Shown here in pieces: positions 29,406 through 37,422 of a DNA stretch of 64,000 nt. The notes beneath the pieces are model-generated. The model saw nothing but the letters and a program-made list of their open reading frames with translations, searched no databases and was not told where the DNA came from. The DNA is from Delftia acidovorans (GTDB lineage Bacteria > Pseudomonadota > Gammaproteobacteria > Burkholderiales > Burkholderiaceae_C). The translations under genes and the position numbers were made by a program. The stretch spans positions 248,001-312,000 of the forward strand of contig JAITUC010000031.1 of assembly GCA_031286585.1 (NCBI GenBank). The letters run 5' to 3'. Position 1 is the first letter of the stretch. Every line of letters begins with the position of its first letter.

Positions 29406-30083
29406 CTATCGGCGTGCAGCGGCGCGCTGCTTGGCCGTGCCTGCGCCGCTGGAGCCGTCCGGGGCAAGCATGGCCTGCGCGCCCGCGACGAACACGCGCA
29501 AATTCCGCTCGAACACATCGTCCGGCGTTTGGGCTGCCAGCGCCTGCCAGCCGCGGGCACCCAGCGGGTGGCGCGCCGGGTCGGGCCCGGCGCCTGCCAA
29601 GGGCCCGTCTTGCGGCGCGGCCTGCTCCTCCAGCACCCAGCCCACCACAAAGCGGCTGATCGCCAGCATCAGGCCGATGGCCTGCTCAGGCTCGAAGCCT
29701 GCCTCCTGCAAGCGTTCAAGCTTGGTTTCCAGCGGGTCGAATTGCGCACCCTGGGGCCGTGTTCCGGCGTGAAGACGTGCGCCGTCGCGATAGGACAGCA
29801 GTGCACGGCGAAAGCTCTGTGCGTTGGCGACAAAGCCTTCCTGCCAGGGCAGGCCCGGGTCGGGCGCTGGCTGCAGGTGCTGCTCCTGCAGGATGGCCTC
29901 GTTCATGGCGGCCAGCAACTCGGCCTTGTTCTTGAAATGCCAGTACAGCGTGGGCGATTGCACGCCCAGGCGTTCTGCCAGGCGGCGGGTGCTGAGGGCA
30001 TCGATGCCCACTTCATTGAGCAGGTCCAGCGCTGCGCGCAGCACGGTGTCCCGGCTCAGGCGCGGAGATATGTTGTCGTTCAA
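29406..30083 (-). CDS. tetR: Tetracycline-type repressor TetR
   Basis: A 225-residue member of the true TetR class rather than the wider superfamily. The DNA-binding part VLRAALDLLNEVGIDALSTRRLAERLGVQSPTLYWHFKNKAELL and the core FRRALLSYRDGARLHAGTRP plus VVGWVLEEQ closely follow plasmid TetR proteins, including the region that binds Mg-tetracycline. It is divergent from a Tet-type MFS pump, with two tet-operator-like palindromes between the genes. The start codon appears to be TTG (30083), which lies three bases from the first operator. Tetracycline response is inferred from family and operators. Confidence 0.88.
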   Translation of the reverse strand: MNDNISPRLSRDTVLRAALDLLNEVGIDALSTRRLAERLGVQSPTLYWHFKNKAELLAAMNEAILQEQHLQPAPDPGLPWQEGFVANAQSFRRALLSYRDGARLHAGTRPQGAQFDPLETKLERLQEAGFEPEQAIGLMLAISRFVVGWVLEEQAAPQDGPLAGAGPDPARHPLGARGWQALAAQTPDDVFERNLRVFVAGAQAMLAPDGSSGAGTAKQRAAARR

Positions 30084-30085
30084 GG

Positions 30086-30103
30086 CTCTATCACTGATAG
30101 GGA
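30086..30103. promoter_or_regulatory. tet operator O-A
   Basis: CTCTATCACTGATAGGGA is, on the reverse strand, almost exactly the classical Tn10-type tetO2 (TCCCTATCAGTGATAGAG core). It lies directly before the tetR start. Confidence 0.85.
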
Positions 30104-30122
30104 AATCATGGAATAATCCGCA

Positions 30123-30141
30123 TCTCTATCACTGCTAGAGA
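30123..30141. promoter_or_regulatory. tet operator O-B
   Basis: TCTCTATCACTGCTAGAGA is a second palindromic tetO-like site, about 38 bases centre-to-centre from O-A and ending six bases before the tetA ATG. Confidence 0.8.
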
Positions 30142-30147
30142 TGCCGC

Positions 30148-31386
30148 ATGCGCCAACCGCTGTTCGTTCTGCTTGCCGTTTTGCTGATCGATGCGATCGG
30201 TCTCGGCCTGATCATGCCCATTCTTCCGGGGCTGCTGCAAAGCATGGCCGGAGGCGGGGATGCCTACAGTTTTCACTACGGCGCGCTGCTGGCAGTGTAT
30301 GCACTGGCGCAGTTCCTGTGCGCGCCACTGCTGGGTGCGCTCAGCGATCGCTACGGCCGCCGGCGCGTGCTGCTGGTCTCGCTGGGCGGCGCCGCGCTGG
30401 ACTATCTGCTGATGGCATTGGCGCCCAGCCTGGCGTGGCTCTACCTGGGCCGGGTGCTGGCTGGAGTCACGGGCGCCAACATGGCGGTGGCCTCGGCCTA
30501 TCTCACCGACATCACGCCACCGCCCCAGCGCGCCGCGCGCTTTGGCCAGATGGGGGCGGCGATCGGCATGGGATTCATCGCAGGCCCCGTGCTCGGCGGG
30601 CTGCTGGGCGATTGGATGCTGCGTGCGCCCTTTGTGCTGGCGGCGCTGTTCAATGCGGCCAACCTGCTGCTGGTCTGGTGGTTGCTGCCGGAGCCGCATC
30701 CGGCGGGCCGCTCCGGTCCCGCCACTCCCGCCACGCCTGCCGCCGCAGTCTTCGGCAGCCTCAACGCCTTTGCCGCGCTGCACAGGCTGCGGGGCAGGGC
30801 AGGCCTGGGTCCGCTGGTCGGCGTGTTTGGCGTGGTGATGCTGGCCTCGCAATGGCCCGCCACCCTGTGGATTCTGTATGGCCAGGACCATTTCGGCTGG
30901 AGCCTGTGGCTGGGCGGACTGTCCCTCGCCTGCTACGGGCTGTGCCACGCGCTGGCGCAGGCCTTTGCCATCGGTCCGCTGGTGGCTCGAATGGGTGAAC
31001 TGCGCGCCCTGTGGGTGGGCATGGCCTGCGAGGCGCTGGGTCTGCTGCTGCTGGCCTTTGCCGAGTCGGGCTGGGAGCCCTTTGCACTGCTGCCGTTTTT
31101 TGCCGCAGGCGGTATGGCTGTGCCGGCCCTGCAGGCGCTGATCACGGGCCGCATCGATGACGAGCACCAGGGAGAGATGCAGGGCACGCTGGCCAGCATC
31201 ACCAGCCTGATCGGCGTGGGCGGCCCGCTGCTGGTCACCTCGCTGTACGCGGCCAGCCGGGCCCTGTGGCCGGGCCTGGTCTGGGCGGTGGGTGCTGCGG
31301 CCTATCTGCTGGTGCTGCCGCTGCTTCTGCGCCACAGGCGCGCCGGGGCCGGTACTGGCATCGGCGCAATGCCGGCGGCGGACTGA
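30148..31386 (+). CDS. tetA: Tet(A)-type MFS drug/H+ antiporter
   Basis: A 412-residue twelve-helix major facilitator of the DHA1 Tet group. It has the N-terminal LLIDAIGLGLIMPILPGLL containing the helix-1 aspartate, the motif A loop GALSDRYGRRRVLLVSLGGAALDYLLMALAPSLAWLYLGRVLAGVTGANMAVASAYLTDIT and the second-half GRIDDEHQGEMQGTLASITSLIGVGGPL, all characteristic of Tet(A/B/C) pumps. It should export tetracycline-metal complexes or a related drug. TetR and two operators control it. It is chromosomal here, with no transposon or resistance-plasmid genes around it. Confidence 0.88.
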   Translation: MRQPLFVLLAVLLIDAIGLGLIMPILPGLLQSMAGGGDAYSFHYGALLAVYALAQFLCAPLLGALSDRYGRRRVLLVSLGGAALDYLLMALAPSLAWLYLGRVLAGVTGANMAVASAYLTDITPPPQRAARFGQMGAAIGMGFIAGPVLGGLLGDWMLRAPFVLAALFNAANLLLVWWLLPEPHPAGRSGPATPATPAAAVFGSLNAFAALHRLRGRAGLGPLVGVFGVVMLASQWPATLWILYGQDHFGWSLWLGGLSLACYGLCHALAQAFAIGPLVARMGELRALWVGMACEALGLLLLAFAESGWEPFALLPFFAAGGMAVPALQALITGRIDDEHQGEMQGTLASITSLIGVGGPLLVTSLYAASRALWPGLVWAVGAAAYLLVLPLLLRHRRAGAGTGIGAMPAAD

Positions 31387-31399
31387 TCGGGGCGTGTGC

Positions 31400-31489
31400 T
31401 CAGCCAGCCTGCCGGCGCAAGCGCCTGGGCGAATCGCCGAACCCGCGCTGGCAGGCGTGCGCCAGTACCGACTGAGCGGCAAAGCCCAG
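31400..31489 (-). pseudogene. 3' remnant of an AraC-family regulator
   Basis: Read on the minus strand, the last 29 codons before the stop (TCA at 31400-31402) give LGFAAQSVLAHACQRGFGD and then SPRRLRRQAG. This is the second helix-turn-helix end of AraC/XylS regulators (FGxSPxxxR). No matching upstream portion is present; beyond 31489 the frame loses similarity and lacks a gene. A deletion or insertion breakpoint is implied. Confidence 0.6.
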
Positions 31490-31519
31490 GCATGGCCGGG
31501 CCCGACATGAATGCGGCGC

Positions 31520-31933
31520 TCAGGTCTCGCTCACGAATCCCACCATGGCTGCAGATACCTCGAACTGCTGCTGCACGAAGCTCAGCGTGCGGTAGTAGGG
31601 GCAGTCGGTGCGGCTGTAGGCCAGTGTTCCCAGCCGGATGGCCGAGGCCGCCACATGCCAGCCGTGGTCGAACGCCTCGCGTTGCAGAGGGCCGCCCGCC
31701 CGCAGGCGCTTGATCTGCTCCAGCGACAGTTCCACGGCCAGCTCCACGTCGGTGTCCGTGCCATCGCGGTCCGGGTCTTCGCTGGCCACGCGCATCAGAA
31801 GTTCAAGGGAATGCTGCATGAAGGCCAGCGCAGTCTGCATGGCGTAGTGCGCTCTGCGCTGCCTTCGACAAGGCTTGTGCCGACTGGCCTGGCGACGAAT
31901 GGGGTAAGGGGGTGATTGAGAAGATGAAGTCAT
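31520..31933 (-). CDS. Hypothetical protein, 137 residues
   Basis: I do not recognise the family. The N-terminus is very basic (RRQASRHKPCRRQRRAH), followed by a helical acidic centre (ASEDPDRDGTDTDVELAVELSLEQIKRLRAGGPLQ) and a C-terminal part rich in aromatic residues (WHVAASAIRLGTLAYSRTDCPYYRTLSFVQQQFEV). There is no signal peptide or membrane helix. ATG 31933 has GGAG about eight bases upstream. It lies between the AraC stump and the left island repeat, so it is probably accessory. Confidence 0.55.
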   Translation of the reverse strand: MTSSSQSPPYPIRRQASRHKPCRRQRRAHYAMQTALAFMQHSLELLMRVASEDPDRDGTDTDVELAVELSLEQIKRLRAGGPLQREAFDHGWHVAASAIRLGTLAYSRTDCPYYRTLSFVQQQFEVSAAMVGFVSET

Positions 31934-32468
31934 GGTTTGTGCTCCGGGCTCATTGAGTACCGCGCGCTGCCTTACGAAGGGCAGCGGGTGGACGAGATGT
32001 TCGTAACACGTCCGGAGCCGTGCGGCCATCCTCGCGGGTAGGCCCATCTCGCCCGAAACCATGCGGAGTGACGCGCACGCGCGCACCAACCCGATAACTT
32101 GGGCATGACAAAGCCCCGCTTTAAGGTGGGGGCTGCAACCTCTCCAGATTGGTGTTACGACACACCGGGCCTTTCGGCTTGTCGGCAAGTGTAGCGGCTT
32201 GGGCCGGCAGCGCTCTGATGGAGCGTCATCGTGTCGGCGAGTTGCGACACGGCGGCAAGGGGCCGAATGGCGAATCCTTCCCAGGGAGTCCGGGAAAAGC
32301 TGCGTTTCAGAAGGGAAAGACCGGCCCCCGGAGGGGCTCGAGTTGATCGATTGTTTCCAGGGAAAAATCTACGAAAAAATCAGTTTGGAAAAAAAGTACC
32401 AACAAAAATGAAAGCGGCTTTCTGTCTATCTGCTGGCTGTATCTGGCCGTGGTGCCGGACCTCTACAT
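31934..32468. other. Intergenic region with the left island edge
   Basis: A stretch of 535 bases without a supported gene. It holds a weak hairpin AGCCCC/GGGGGCT (32112-32134), which reads as a possible minus-strand terminator, and the attachment-like repeat at 32323-32416. I see no tRNA. Confidence 0.5.
32323..32416. repeat. Left copy of island-flanking repeat (att-like)
   Basis: It contains CCCCGGAGGGGCTCGA followed about 50 bases later by AAAAAGTACCAACAAAAAT and then a GCGGC. The same two blocks in the same order and direction occur at 63134-63240. GCCCC-GGA-GGGGC resembles the T-arm/acceptor end of a tRNA read in reverse, a usual integrase target, but no tRNA gene adjoins it. Confidence 0.55.
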
Positions 32469-33140
32469 TCAAGTGCGCTTCCCGCTGCTCCCGTTCGCGG
32501 TTTCTGCAAGTGCCAGGCACGCAGCCTTCAAGCGAACTCCCAGCAGGCCCAAAGAGGCTGCGTCCTGGTTGCTCCAGTGGGCCATCACAATCGCGCCTTC
32601 CGTCAGGCAGGAGATCAGCGTGGCCGTTGTGCGCGCTTCGGCTTCCGTCAGCTTCGGGTTGATTCTGCGCAGGATGGGGGCCAAGGCCTGGATGTATTCC
32701 TCGTAGATTTGCTTGAGCCAATCCGCAACGACGGGACGGTGGCGACCCATCGCCCACACTTCGAAGTAGAGGTTTCGCACGTTGACGTCACGAACAAATG
32801 TCCAGGCGTCGTCGAGGAAGACTTTCAGATCATCTTCCGGGGACTCGTACTGGCCTTCCGCCAGTTGCCTGGAGTACCGCATGAACTCCTCGGTCGAGGA
32901 GGTGATCATGGCAAGAATGAGCGACTCCAGATCGCCGAAATGATGCTGAACGGTGGCGAGCCGCACGCCTGCTGCGGAGGCCACCTTGCGCAACGAGAAG
33001 TCTGCATAGCCTTGTGCCAGGACCTCTTTGGACGCCTTCAGGATATCCGCGCGCCTGCGTTCGGACTGCATGGCTCGCACGCCCTGCGCGCTTGTTTCGG
33101 AGGCAGCGGACGGGGTGTTTTCGTTTTGGGGTTTTGTCAT
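32469..33140 (-). CDS. TetR-family regulator of the island catabolic cluster
   Basis: A 223-residue TetR-superfamily repressor. The N-terminal helix-turn-helix (about residues 28-75) reads ILKASKEVLAQGYADFSLRKVASAAGVRLATVQHHFGDLESLI. The C-terminal domain is of the kind found in hydrocarbon- and lipid-responsive members (NLYFEVWAMGRHRPVVADWL, ATLISCLTEGAIVMAHW). It is encoded near one edge of the island, upstream of phyH and the long operon. Two TGGTC-N4-GACC(A/T) palindromes in front of those two units are its likely operators (inference). Confidence 0.85.
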   Translation of the reverse strand: MTKPQNENTPSAASETSAQGVRAMQSERRRADILKASKEVLAQGYADFSLRKVASAAGVRLATVQHHFGDLESLILAMITSSTEEFMRYSRQLAEGQYESPEDDLKVFLDDAWTFVRDVNVRNLYFEVWAMGRHRPVVADWLKQIYEEYIQALAPILRRINPKLTEAEARTTATLISCLTEGAIVMAHWSNQDAASLGLLGVRLKAACLALAETANGSSGKRT

Positions 33141-33217
33141 TGCATGGGTTGGAGTCTGTCGGATCCCTGGTGATTATGGAGACGCTCCAATAGCGCCCAC
33201 CTCCTGTCTGATTTAAG

Positions 33218-33256
33218 GTTTCAAGCCCCGCATGCAAACCATGCGGGGCTTGAAAC
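33218..33256. terminator. 17-base perfect inverted repeat, probable terminator of phyH
   Basis: GTTTCAAGCCCCGCATG (33218-33234) and CATGCGGGGCTTGAAAC (33240-33256) pair without mismatch around a five-base loop, between the phyH stop and the TetR start. T-runs are weak on both sides, so it may be a terminator or a structured transcript end. Confidence 0.6.
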
Positions 33257-33366
33257 GAGCGCTTTTTGCCGAGCAGCGTTGCCTTCGGTTTGTGCTCGTG
33301 GCGAACCGAGCCGACGCGCCTGGCCAGCCGGGCGTCAAAAAGCGGGCAAGTGATGTTTGTCCTGTG

Positions 33367-34230
33367 TCAGAGCTTGAGGTAGTCAGCCAGTTCGCCGTAG
33401 TTCACCTGCCAGAGGCCGGGCGAACCGAGAGGGTACTGCGAGCGGAACCCGAGCAGGCGCTGGACGCGCGGCGACAACTGCCGAACGATGTCCATGTTGA
33501 CCAGGAAGGGGTAGGCCTCTTCGCCGGTGAGAAAGCCTGGGTTGAAGGCGAAGGCGACGCCCCGGCGGTACTGGTCGGTGGTCAGGTTGGCGCCACCGCC
33601 ATGCGCAGTCTTGCCGCTGTACAGGAGGACATCTCCTGCCTTCATCTCGGCCGGGATGGTCTGTTCCGGCGTGCCGCGATCCTCGAAATTTTCCCAGTGG
33701 TTGCTGCCGGGAATGATGCGGGTGGCGCCATTTTGCGCGGTGTAGTCGGTGAAGGCGATCATGAAATTCATGGCGGCCTCGGGGCCCTTGGGACCCATGC
33801 CGATGAACGGGTACCAGTTCTCCAGGTCGCGGTGCAGCATCTGGGCCTTGTTGCCGGGGCCGATCTCGATCACCTGCGCGGTGGTCATCCAGTACGAGCC
33901 GGATTCCTCGAGGAAGATCGCGTCGAGCAGGTCGTGCACCAGGTCGCGGTCGAGGATTTCCTCGCGGAAGGTCTTGCTGTGCGTGACCAGATTGGTCAGG
34001 CGCTTGGTGTTTGCGCCGTGGAATTCGGCAATCAACTCGATTTCGTGCGTCGATCCCGGCGCGAGGGCATCCATCGGTCCCTGGATTTCGGCATTGAAGC
34101 TGTCGATCTGTGACTGGGTGAGGAAGTTCTTGATGATGACGCCGCCGTCTTCCTTGAGGGTCCGGAGGATCTCGGCGATGGGCGTCGATGTCGTGGCGGT
34201 GCGCAATGCGCTGATGTTCGTCGGGTTCAT
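33367..34230 (-). CDS. Phytanoyl-CoA dioxygenase (PhyH) family Fe(II)/2-oxoglutarate oxygenase
   Basis: A 287-residue non-haem iron oxygenase. The facial triad is visible: H133-x-D135 in QMLHRDLENWYP and H210 in GKTAHGGGANLT. An arginine pair (R222/R223, YRRGVAFAF) is placed to bind 2-oxoglutarate. The family hydroxylates or epoxidises lipids and terpenoids and includes fungal alkaloid oxygenases; CoA-thioester substrates are not universal. The start at ATG 34230 gives a normal N-terminus. It is divergent from the 18-kb catabolic operon and shares its intergenic operator pattern, so it probably performs the first hydroxylation of the pathway substrate (inference). Confidence 0.85.
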   Translation of the reverse strand: MNPTNISALRTATTSTPIAEILRTLKEDGGVIIKNFLTQSQIDSFNAEIQGPMDALAPGSTHEIELIAEFHGANTKRLTNLVTHSKTFREEILDRDLVHDLLDAIFLEESGSYWMTTAQVIEIGPGNKAQMLHRDLENWYPFIGMGPKGPEAAMNFMIAFTDYTAQNGATRIIPGSNHWENFEDRGTPEQTIPAEMKAGDVLLYSGKTAHGGGANLTTDQYRRGVAFAFNPGFLTGEEAYPFLVNMDIVRQLSPRVQRLLGFRSQYPLGSPGLWQVNYGELADYLKL

Positions 34231-34271
34231 GAAGCGTCTCCTTTGTGCCGTGCGGCATTGGTTGATTTGAT

Positions 34272-34285
34272 TGGTCGAATGACCT
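34272..34285. promoter_or_regulatory. Candidate TetR operator 1
   Basis: TGGTC-GAAT-GACCT, near-palindromic, 42 bases upstream of the phyH start. Confidence 0.5.
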
Positions 34286-34619
34286 ATCTTCTCGGAATCA
34301 TGGGATACATCGCGCCGCGCTGTCAAGCGTGGGAGAAGCCCCATCGGGGGGCGTGATGGAGTGCTCCGGCGCCTGGAGCAACGGACTTCCCCAGCACAAG
34401 CGGCAAGGGCCCTCCCGCCTTCTTTCCCAACACGATTTCTCCCACGGGTACGGTGGTACGTAGCGATGGAAGCTCCGTTGGCCGGTCAGCCTCACCGCCG
34501 AGAAATTGCCGGCAAGGATTTCTCGCAGCACCGCCAGGATGGGCCAGGACGCCGGCGCTCCTTGCCATCCGGTGATGGGGGGTGGTTTCACTAACCGCAT
34601 TTCCCCTATGTTCTTTAAG

Positions 34620-34633
34620 TGGTCACGTGACCA
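34620..34633. promoter_or_regulatory. Candidate TetR operator 2
   Basis: TGGTC-ACGT-GACCA, a perfect 14-base palindrome with the same half-site as 34272-34285, inside the likely promoter of the long operon. Confidence 0.6.
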
Positions 34634-34777
34634 ATAATTTATTCACGTCGCTTGCGGAGATGAACCGACGAGCGCGTGAGTGGACGCACCGATGGCGCGT
34701 TCGATGACCGAAACCTCCGTACAACCACACATCACAGGAGTCGTTCACGTGAACCGCACAGATCGAGGAGGCGAGCC

Positions 34778-35959
34778 ATGGTGACGGTGCGCCAACGATT
34801 CCCCAGGCTTTTTGCCGCCGCGTTGCTGTGGCTGGCGTGCGCGGGCTATGTGTTCTTTGGAGGCATGCCCGCCTATGTCGTCCAGATGGCCTCGGACTGG
34901 CAGTACGCGGCGACGCAGCAGGGCGTGATCGCGATGGCCGAGGTCGTCGGCAATGCCATCGGCTCCCTGCTGCTCGTCTACGTGATCCACAGCCGCACGG
35001 CGCGCTTCACCCTGGCCTGCGGCTTGCTGATGCAGCTTGCGGGCAACGCGGCGATGTATGGCGACCCCGCGTTCTGGCTCGCCTGCTGCGAGCGGGTGTT
35101 CGCAGGCATTGGCGGCGGCATCGTCTTCGGCACGGCCATTCGCTACGTGTCGTTGAACCCGCGCGCCGACACCTTGCTGCCGCTGATGGTGGTTTGCCAG
35201 TATCTCGGCATGACCTTGCTGACCTCGGTCATCGTGCCAGGGCTGGGTTCGATAGGCGCTTCGCTCATCTACTGCGCGGCGACGGCGGGCGTCTCTCTGT
35301 TCGTGCTGTTCTTCTTCATGGATGGATGCAGGGTGGTCGGGGAGTCGCCAGATGGCGAGCTTCCCGCAGTGAACGCCGGCGCCGCGTGGCTGGTGCTTGC
35401 GTCCATCTTTCTGGTGTCGGCCTGCGCCGGGGTGGCATGGACTTTTCTGGAAGCCGTGGGCCTTGCTTCGGGCCTTGCGCCGGACCAGGTTCACAAAGCC
35501 ATTGGCGCGTCCGCCGTTCCCACCGTATTGGTCTGCCTGTGCATGCCGGCACTGCTTCGTCGCGGCTGGGCCCTGTCGTCAGGGACCGTGCTGCTGGGTG
35601 TCTGCGCGGCGGGTGCCCTGCTGCTGGCCACACCCTTGACCCCATGGACGTTCGCCGTCGGCGCCACGGCGTTCACCGGCGCCTGGATGGCCAGCGGCGT
35701 GGCGCAGTACGCACTGCTGCCGGTATTCGACCCCGTGGGCCGCCATATCGCACTGATCCCTGCCTGCGTCGGCATCGGTTCGGCGGTGGGATCACTGGTG
35801 GGGGGAGGGCTGATCGATACCTCGTCCGCATTCGGTGTGGCGTACGAGATCTCCGCGATCTTCGCCGTGCTGGCCATCGTCTCGATGCTGGCGGCCCACC
35901 GGTGGGGCGCACAACGAAGTGTCATTGGCGAGGCTCCGCTTCGCGATTCAACGAACTGA
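34778..35959 (+). CDS. MFS transporter, first gene of the island operon
   Basis: A 393-residue polytopic inner-membrane protein with about eleven to twelve hydrophobic helices in two halves. It is organised like a major facilitator (FAAALLWLACAGYVFFGGMPAYVVQMASDW; a conserved-type CERVFAGIGGGIVFGTAIRYVS at helix 4; GVAWTFLEAVGLASGL in the second half). The subfamily is not clear to me. GAGGAGG lies seven bases before ATG 34778. As first gene of a catabolic operon it could import the substrate or export an intermediate. Confidence 0.75.
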   Translation: MVTVRQRFPRLFAAALLWLACAGYVFFGGMPAYVVQMASDWQYAATQQGVIAMAEVVGNAIGSLLLVYVIHSRTARFTLACGLLMQLAGNAAMYGDPAFWLACCERVFAGIGGGIVFGTAIRYVSLNPRADTLLPLMVVCQYLGMTLLTSVIVPGLGSIGASLIYCAATAGVSLFVLFFFMDGCRVVGESPDGELPAVNAGAAWLVLASIFLVSACAGVAWTFLEAVGLASGLAPDQVHKAIGASAVPTVLVCLCMPALLRRGWALSSGTVLLGVCAAGALLLATPLTPWTFAVGATAFTGAWMASGVAQYALLPVFDPVGRHIALIPACVGIGSAVGSLVGGGLIDTSSAFGVAYEISAIFAVLAIVSMLAAHRWGAQRSVIGEAPLRDSTN

Positions 35960-36008
35960 CGCAGTAGCGCAGCCCTGCGTTCCCTCCCTGCTCGAAAGGA
36001 ATCTCAGC

Positions 36009-37385
36009 ATGAACCCCATGAACTGTCACCGCGCGGTTGCCATTGCCGCGGCCATGTCGATGTCGCTTGCCTGCGCGGACGATGCCGGCAGGCTGGGCAC
36101 AACCCTGTCGCCCTCGGGCGCCGAAAAAAGCGCCTCTGCCGACGGCGCCGTGCCGGCCTGGTCTCAGCCGGAAACCCAGGGGGCAGGCTGGACATTCGGC
36201 AAGCGGCGCATCGAATTCTTCAAATACAAAGACGACAAGCCCCTGTATGCCATTGATGCGGGCAACGTTGACAAGTACGCCGACAGGCTGGCGCCGGGCC
36301 AGGTCGAACTGGTCAAGTCCATAAAGGGCTTTCGCATGGACGTGTACCCCAGCCGACGGACCTGCGGCACGCCGGACTTTGTGGCGGAGAACACCAGGAA
36401 GAACGTCGGTTTCGCCAGGATGGCGAGCGACGGGGTTTCCTTGGAAGAGGCCCATGTTCCGGGCTTCCCATTTCCGATGCCGGGCAATGGCGCGGAGGCC
36501 ATGTGGAATATGAAGCTGCGCTATCGCGGGCTGGCGTCGGGCATGCGCAATTCCCAGACCATCGTCTCTCCGCGCAAGGGCAGCGACGAATGGATCAAGG
36601 CGGCAAACGACATCACGGTGTTCGTCCCCTGGGGCGTCAAGGGCAGCATGCTGTTTTCGAAGGTGGACCGCATGGAGGCTGCGGTCTACTTCGCCTACAA
36701 CGCACCGGCGGCGCTTGCCGGGCAGGCCGCGGTGGTGACCACCATCGCAGGCAAGCCCCAGGAGGCGCACTACTACTTCCCCGGCCAGCGCCGCGTGCGG
36801 CGCATGCCCACCTATTCCTATGACTCGCCCCAGATCGGCATGGACAACCAGGTCACGGTCGATGAGTCGTACGTATACAGCGGCCCGATGGACCGCTTCG
36901 ACTGGAAGCTCGTCGGCAAGAAGGAACTGATCGTTCCCTACAACGCCCTGGGCATCTTCGACTTCACGGCCAAGGCGGACGACGTGCTGCTGCGCGATGC
37001 GCCCGCGCCGGCCGTCCGTCGCTATGAGACACATCGCGTCTGGATCGTGGAGGCCACCGTCAAGCAAGGCGTGCGCCATCTGGCACCCAAGCGCACGTTC
37101 TACCTCGACGAGGACAGCTGGGCGCCGTTGCTGGCGGTGGACCAGGATGCGCAGGGCAAGGTCTGGAAGGTGCGCGAGGGCTACGCGACGCCTGTCTACG
37201 AGACCGGCACATGCGACGTCGCGGCGTACTCCCAATACAACCTGGCGGATCAGCGCTATTTCCTGGACTACACCTCGCTCGGGGCGGGCAGTGACATCCA
37301 GTACTACACCGAGGCTGCGGGCAACCCGCGCCTGAAGCGCGACTTCTACACCTCGGACAACCTCCGTGCCATCAGCGAACGCTGA
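36009..37385 (+). CDS. DUF1329 family envelope protein
   Basis: A 458-residue exported protein of DUF1329. The N-terminus is signal-like (HRAVAIAAAMSMSLACADDAGRLG), so it is probably periplasmic or outer-membrane associated; the cysteine in SLACAD could be a lipidation site, although the lipobox is imperfect. Family-type segments are NPMPGNG-like PMPGNGAEAMWN, YYFPGQRRVRRMPTYSYDSPQ and KRTFYLDEDSWAPLLAVDQDAQG. DUF1329 genes recur next to DUF1302 and RND-exporter genes, as here. The biochemical function is unknown; carrying a hydrophobic ligand through the periplasm is a reasonable guess. Confidence 0.85.
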   Translation: MNPMNCHRAVAIAAAMSMSLACADDAGRLGTTLSPSGAEKSASADGAVPAWSQPETQGAGWTFGKRRIEFFKYKDDKPLYAIDAGNVDKYADRLAPGQVELVKSIKGFRMDVYPSRRTCGTPDFVAENTRKNVGFARMASDGVSLEEAHVPGFPFPMPGNGAEAMWNMKLRYRGLASGMRNSQTIVSPRKGSDEWIKAANDITVFVPWGVKGSMLFSKVDRMEAAVYFAYNAPAALAGQAAVVTTIAGKPQEAHYYFPGQRRVRRMPTYSYDSPQIGMDNQVTVDESYVYSGPMDRFDWKLVGKKELIVPYNALGIFDFTAKADDVLLRDAPAPAVRRYETHRVWIVEATVKQGVRHLAPKRTFYLDEDSWAPLLAVDQDAQGKVWKVREGYATPVYETGTCDVAAYSQYNLADQRYFLDYTSLGAGSDIQYYTEAAGNPRLKRDFYTSDNLRAISER

Positions 37386-37422
37386 GCAGGCGACAACACG
37401 CCGCGCAACGAGGAGAACTGCA

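Larger units (their letters stand above)
34231..34777. other. Divergent promoter region phyH / MFS operon
   Basis: A 547-base gap without a gene that I can support. It contains the two related palindromes at 34272-34285 and 34620-34633, and a possible promoter TTCTTT (34611-34616)-17-ATAATT (34634-34639) with the second palindrome filling the spacer. The rest shows no recognisable feature. Confidence 0.55.

Noticed and set aside
32101-32160. The hairpin with GGTGTTACGACAC as an integron attC site
   Set aside because: Consensus core sites and the paired arms of attC are missing, and no integron integrase or cassette array is nearby.
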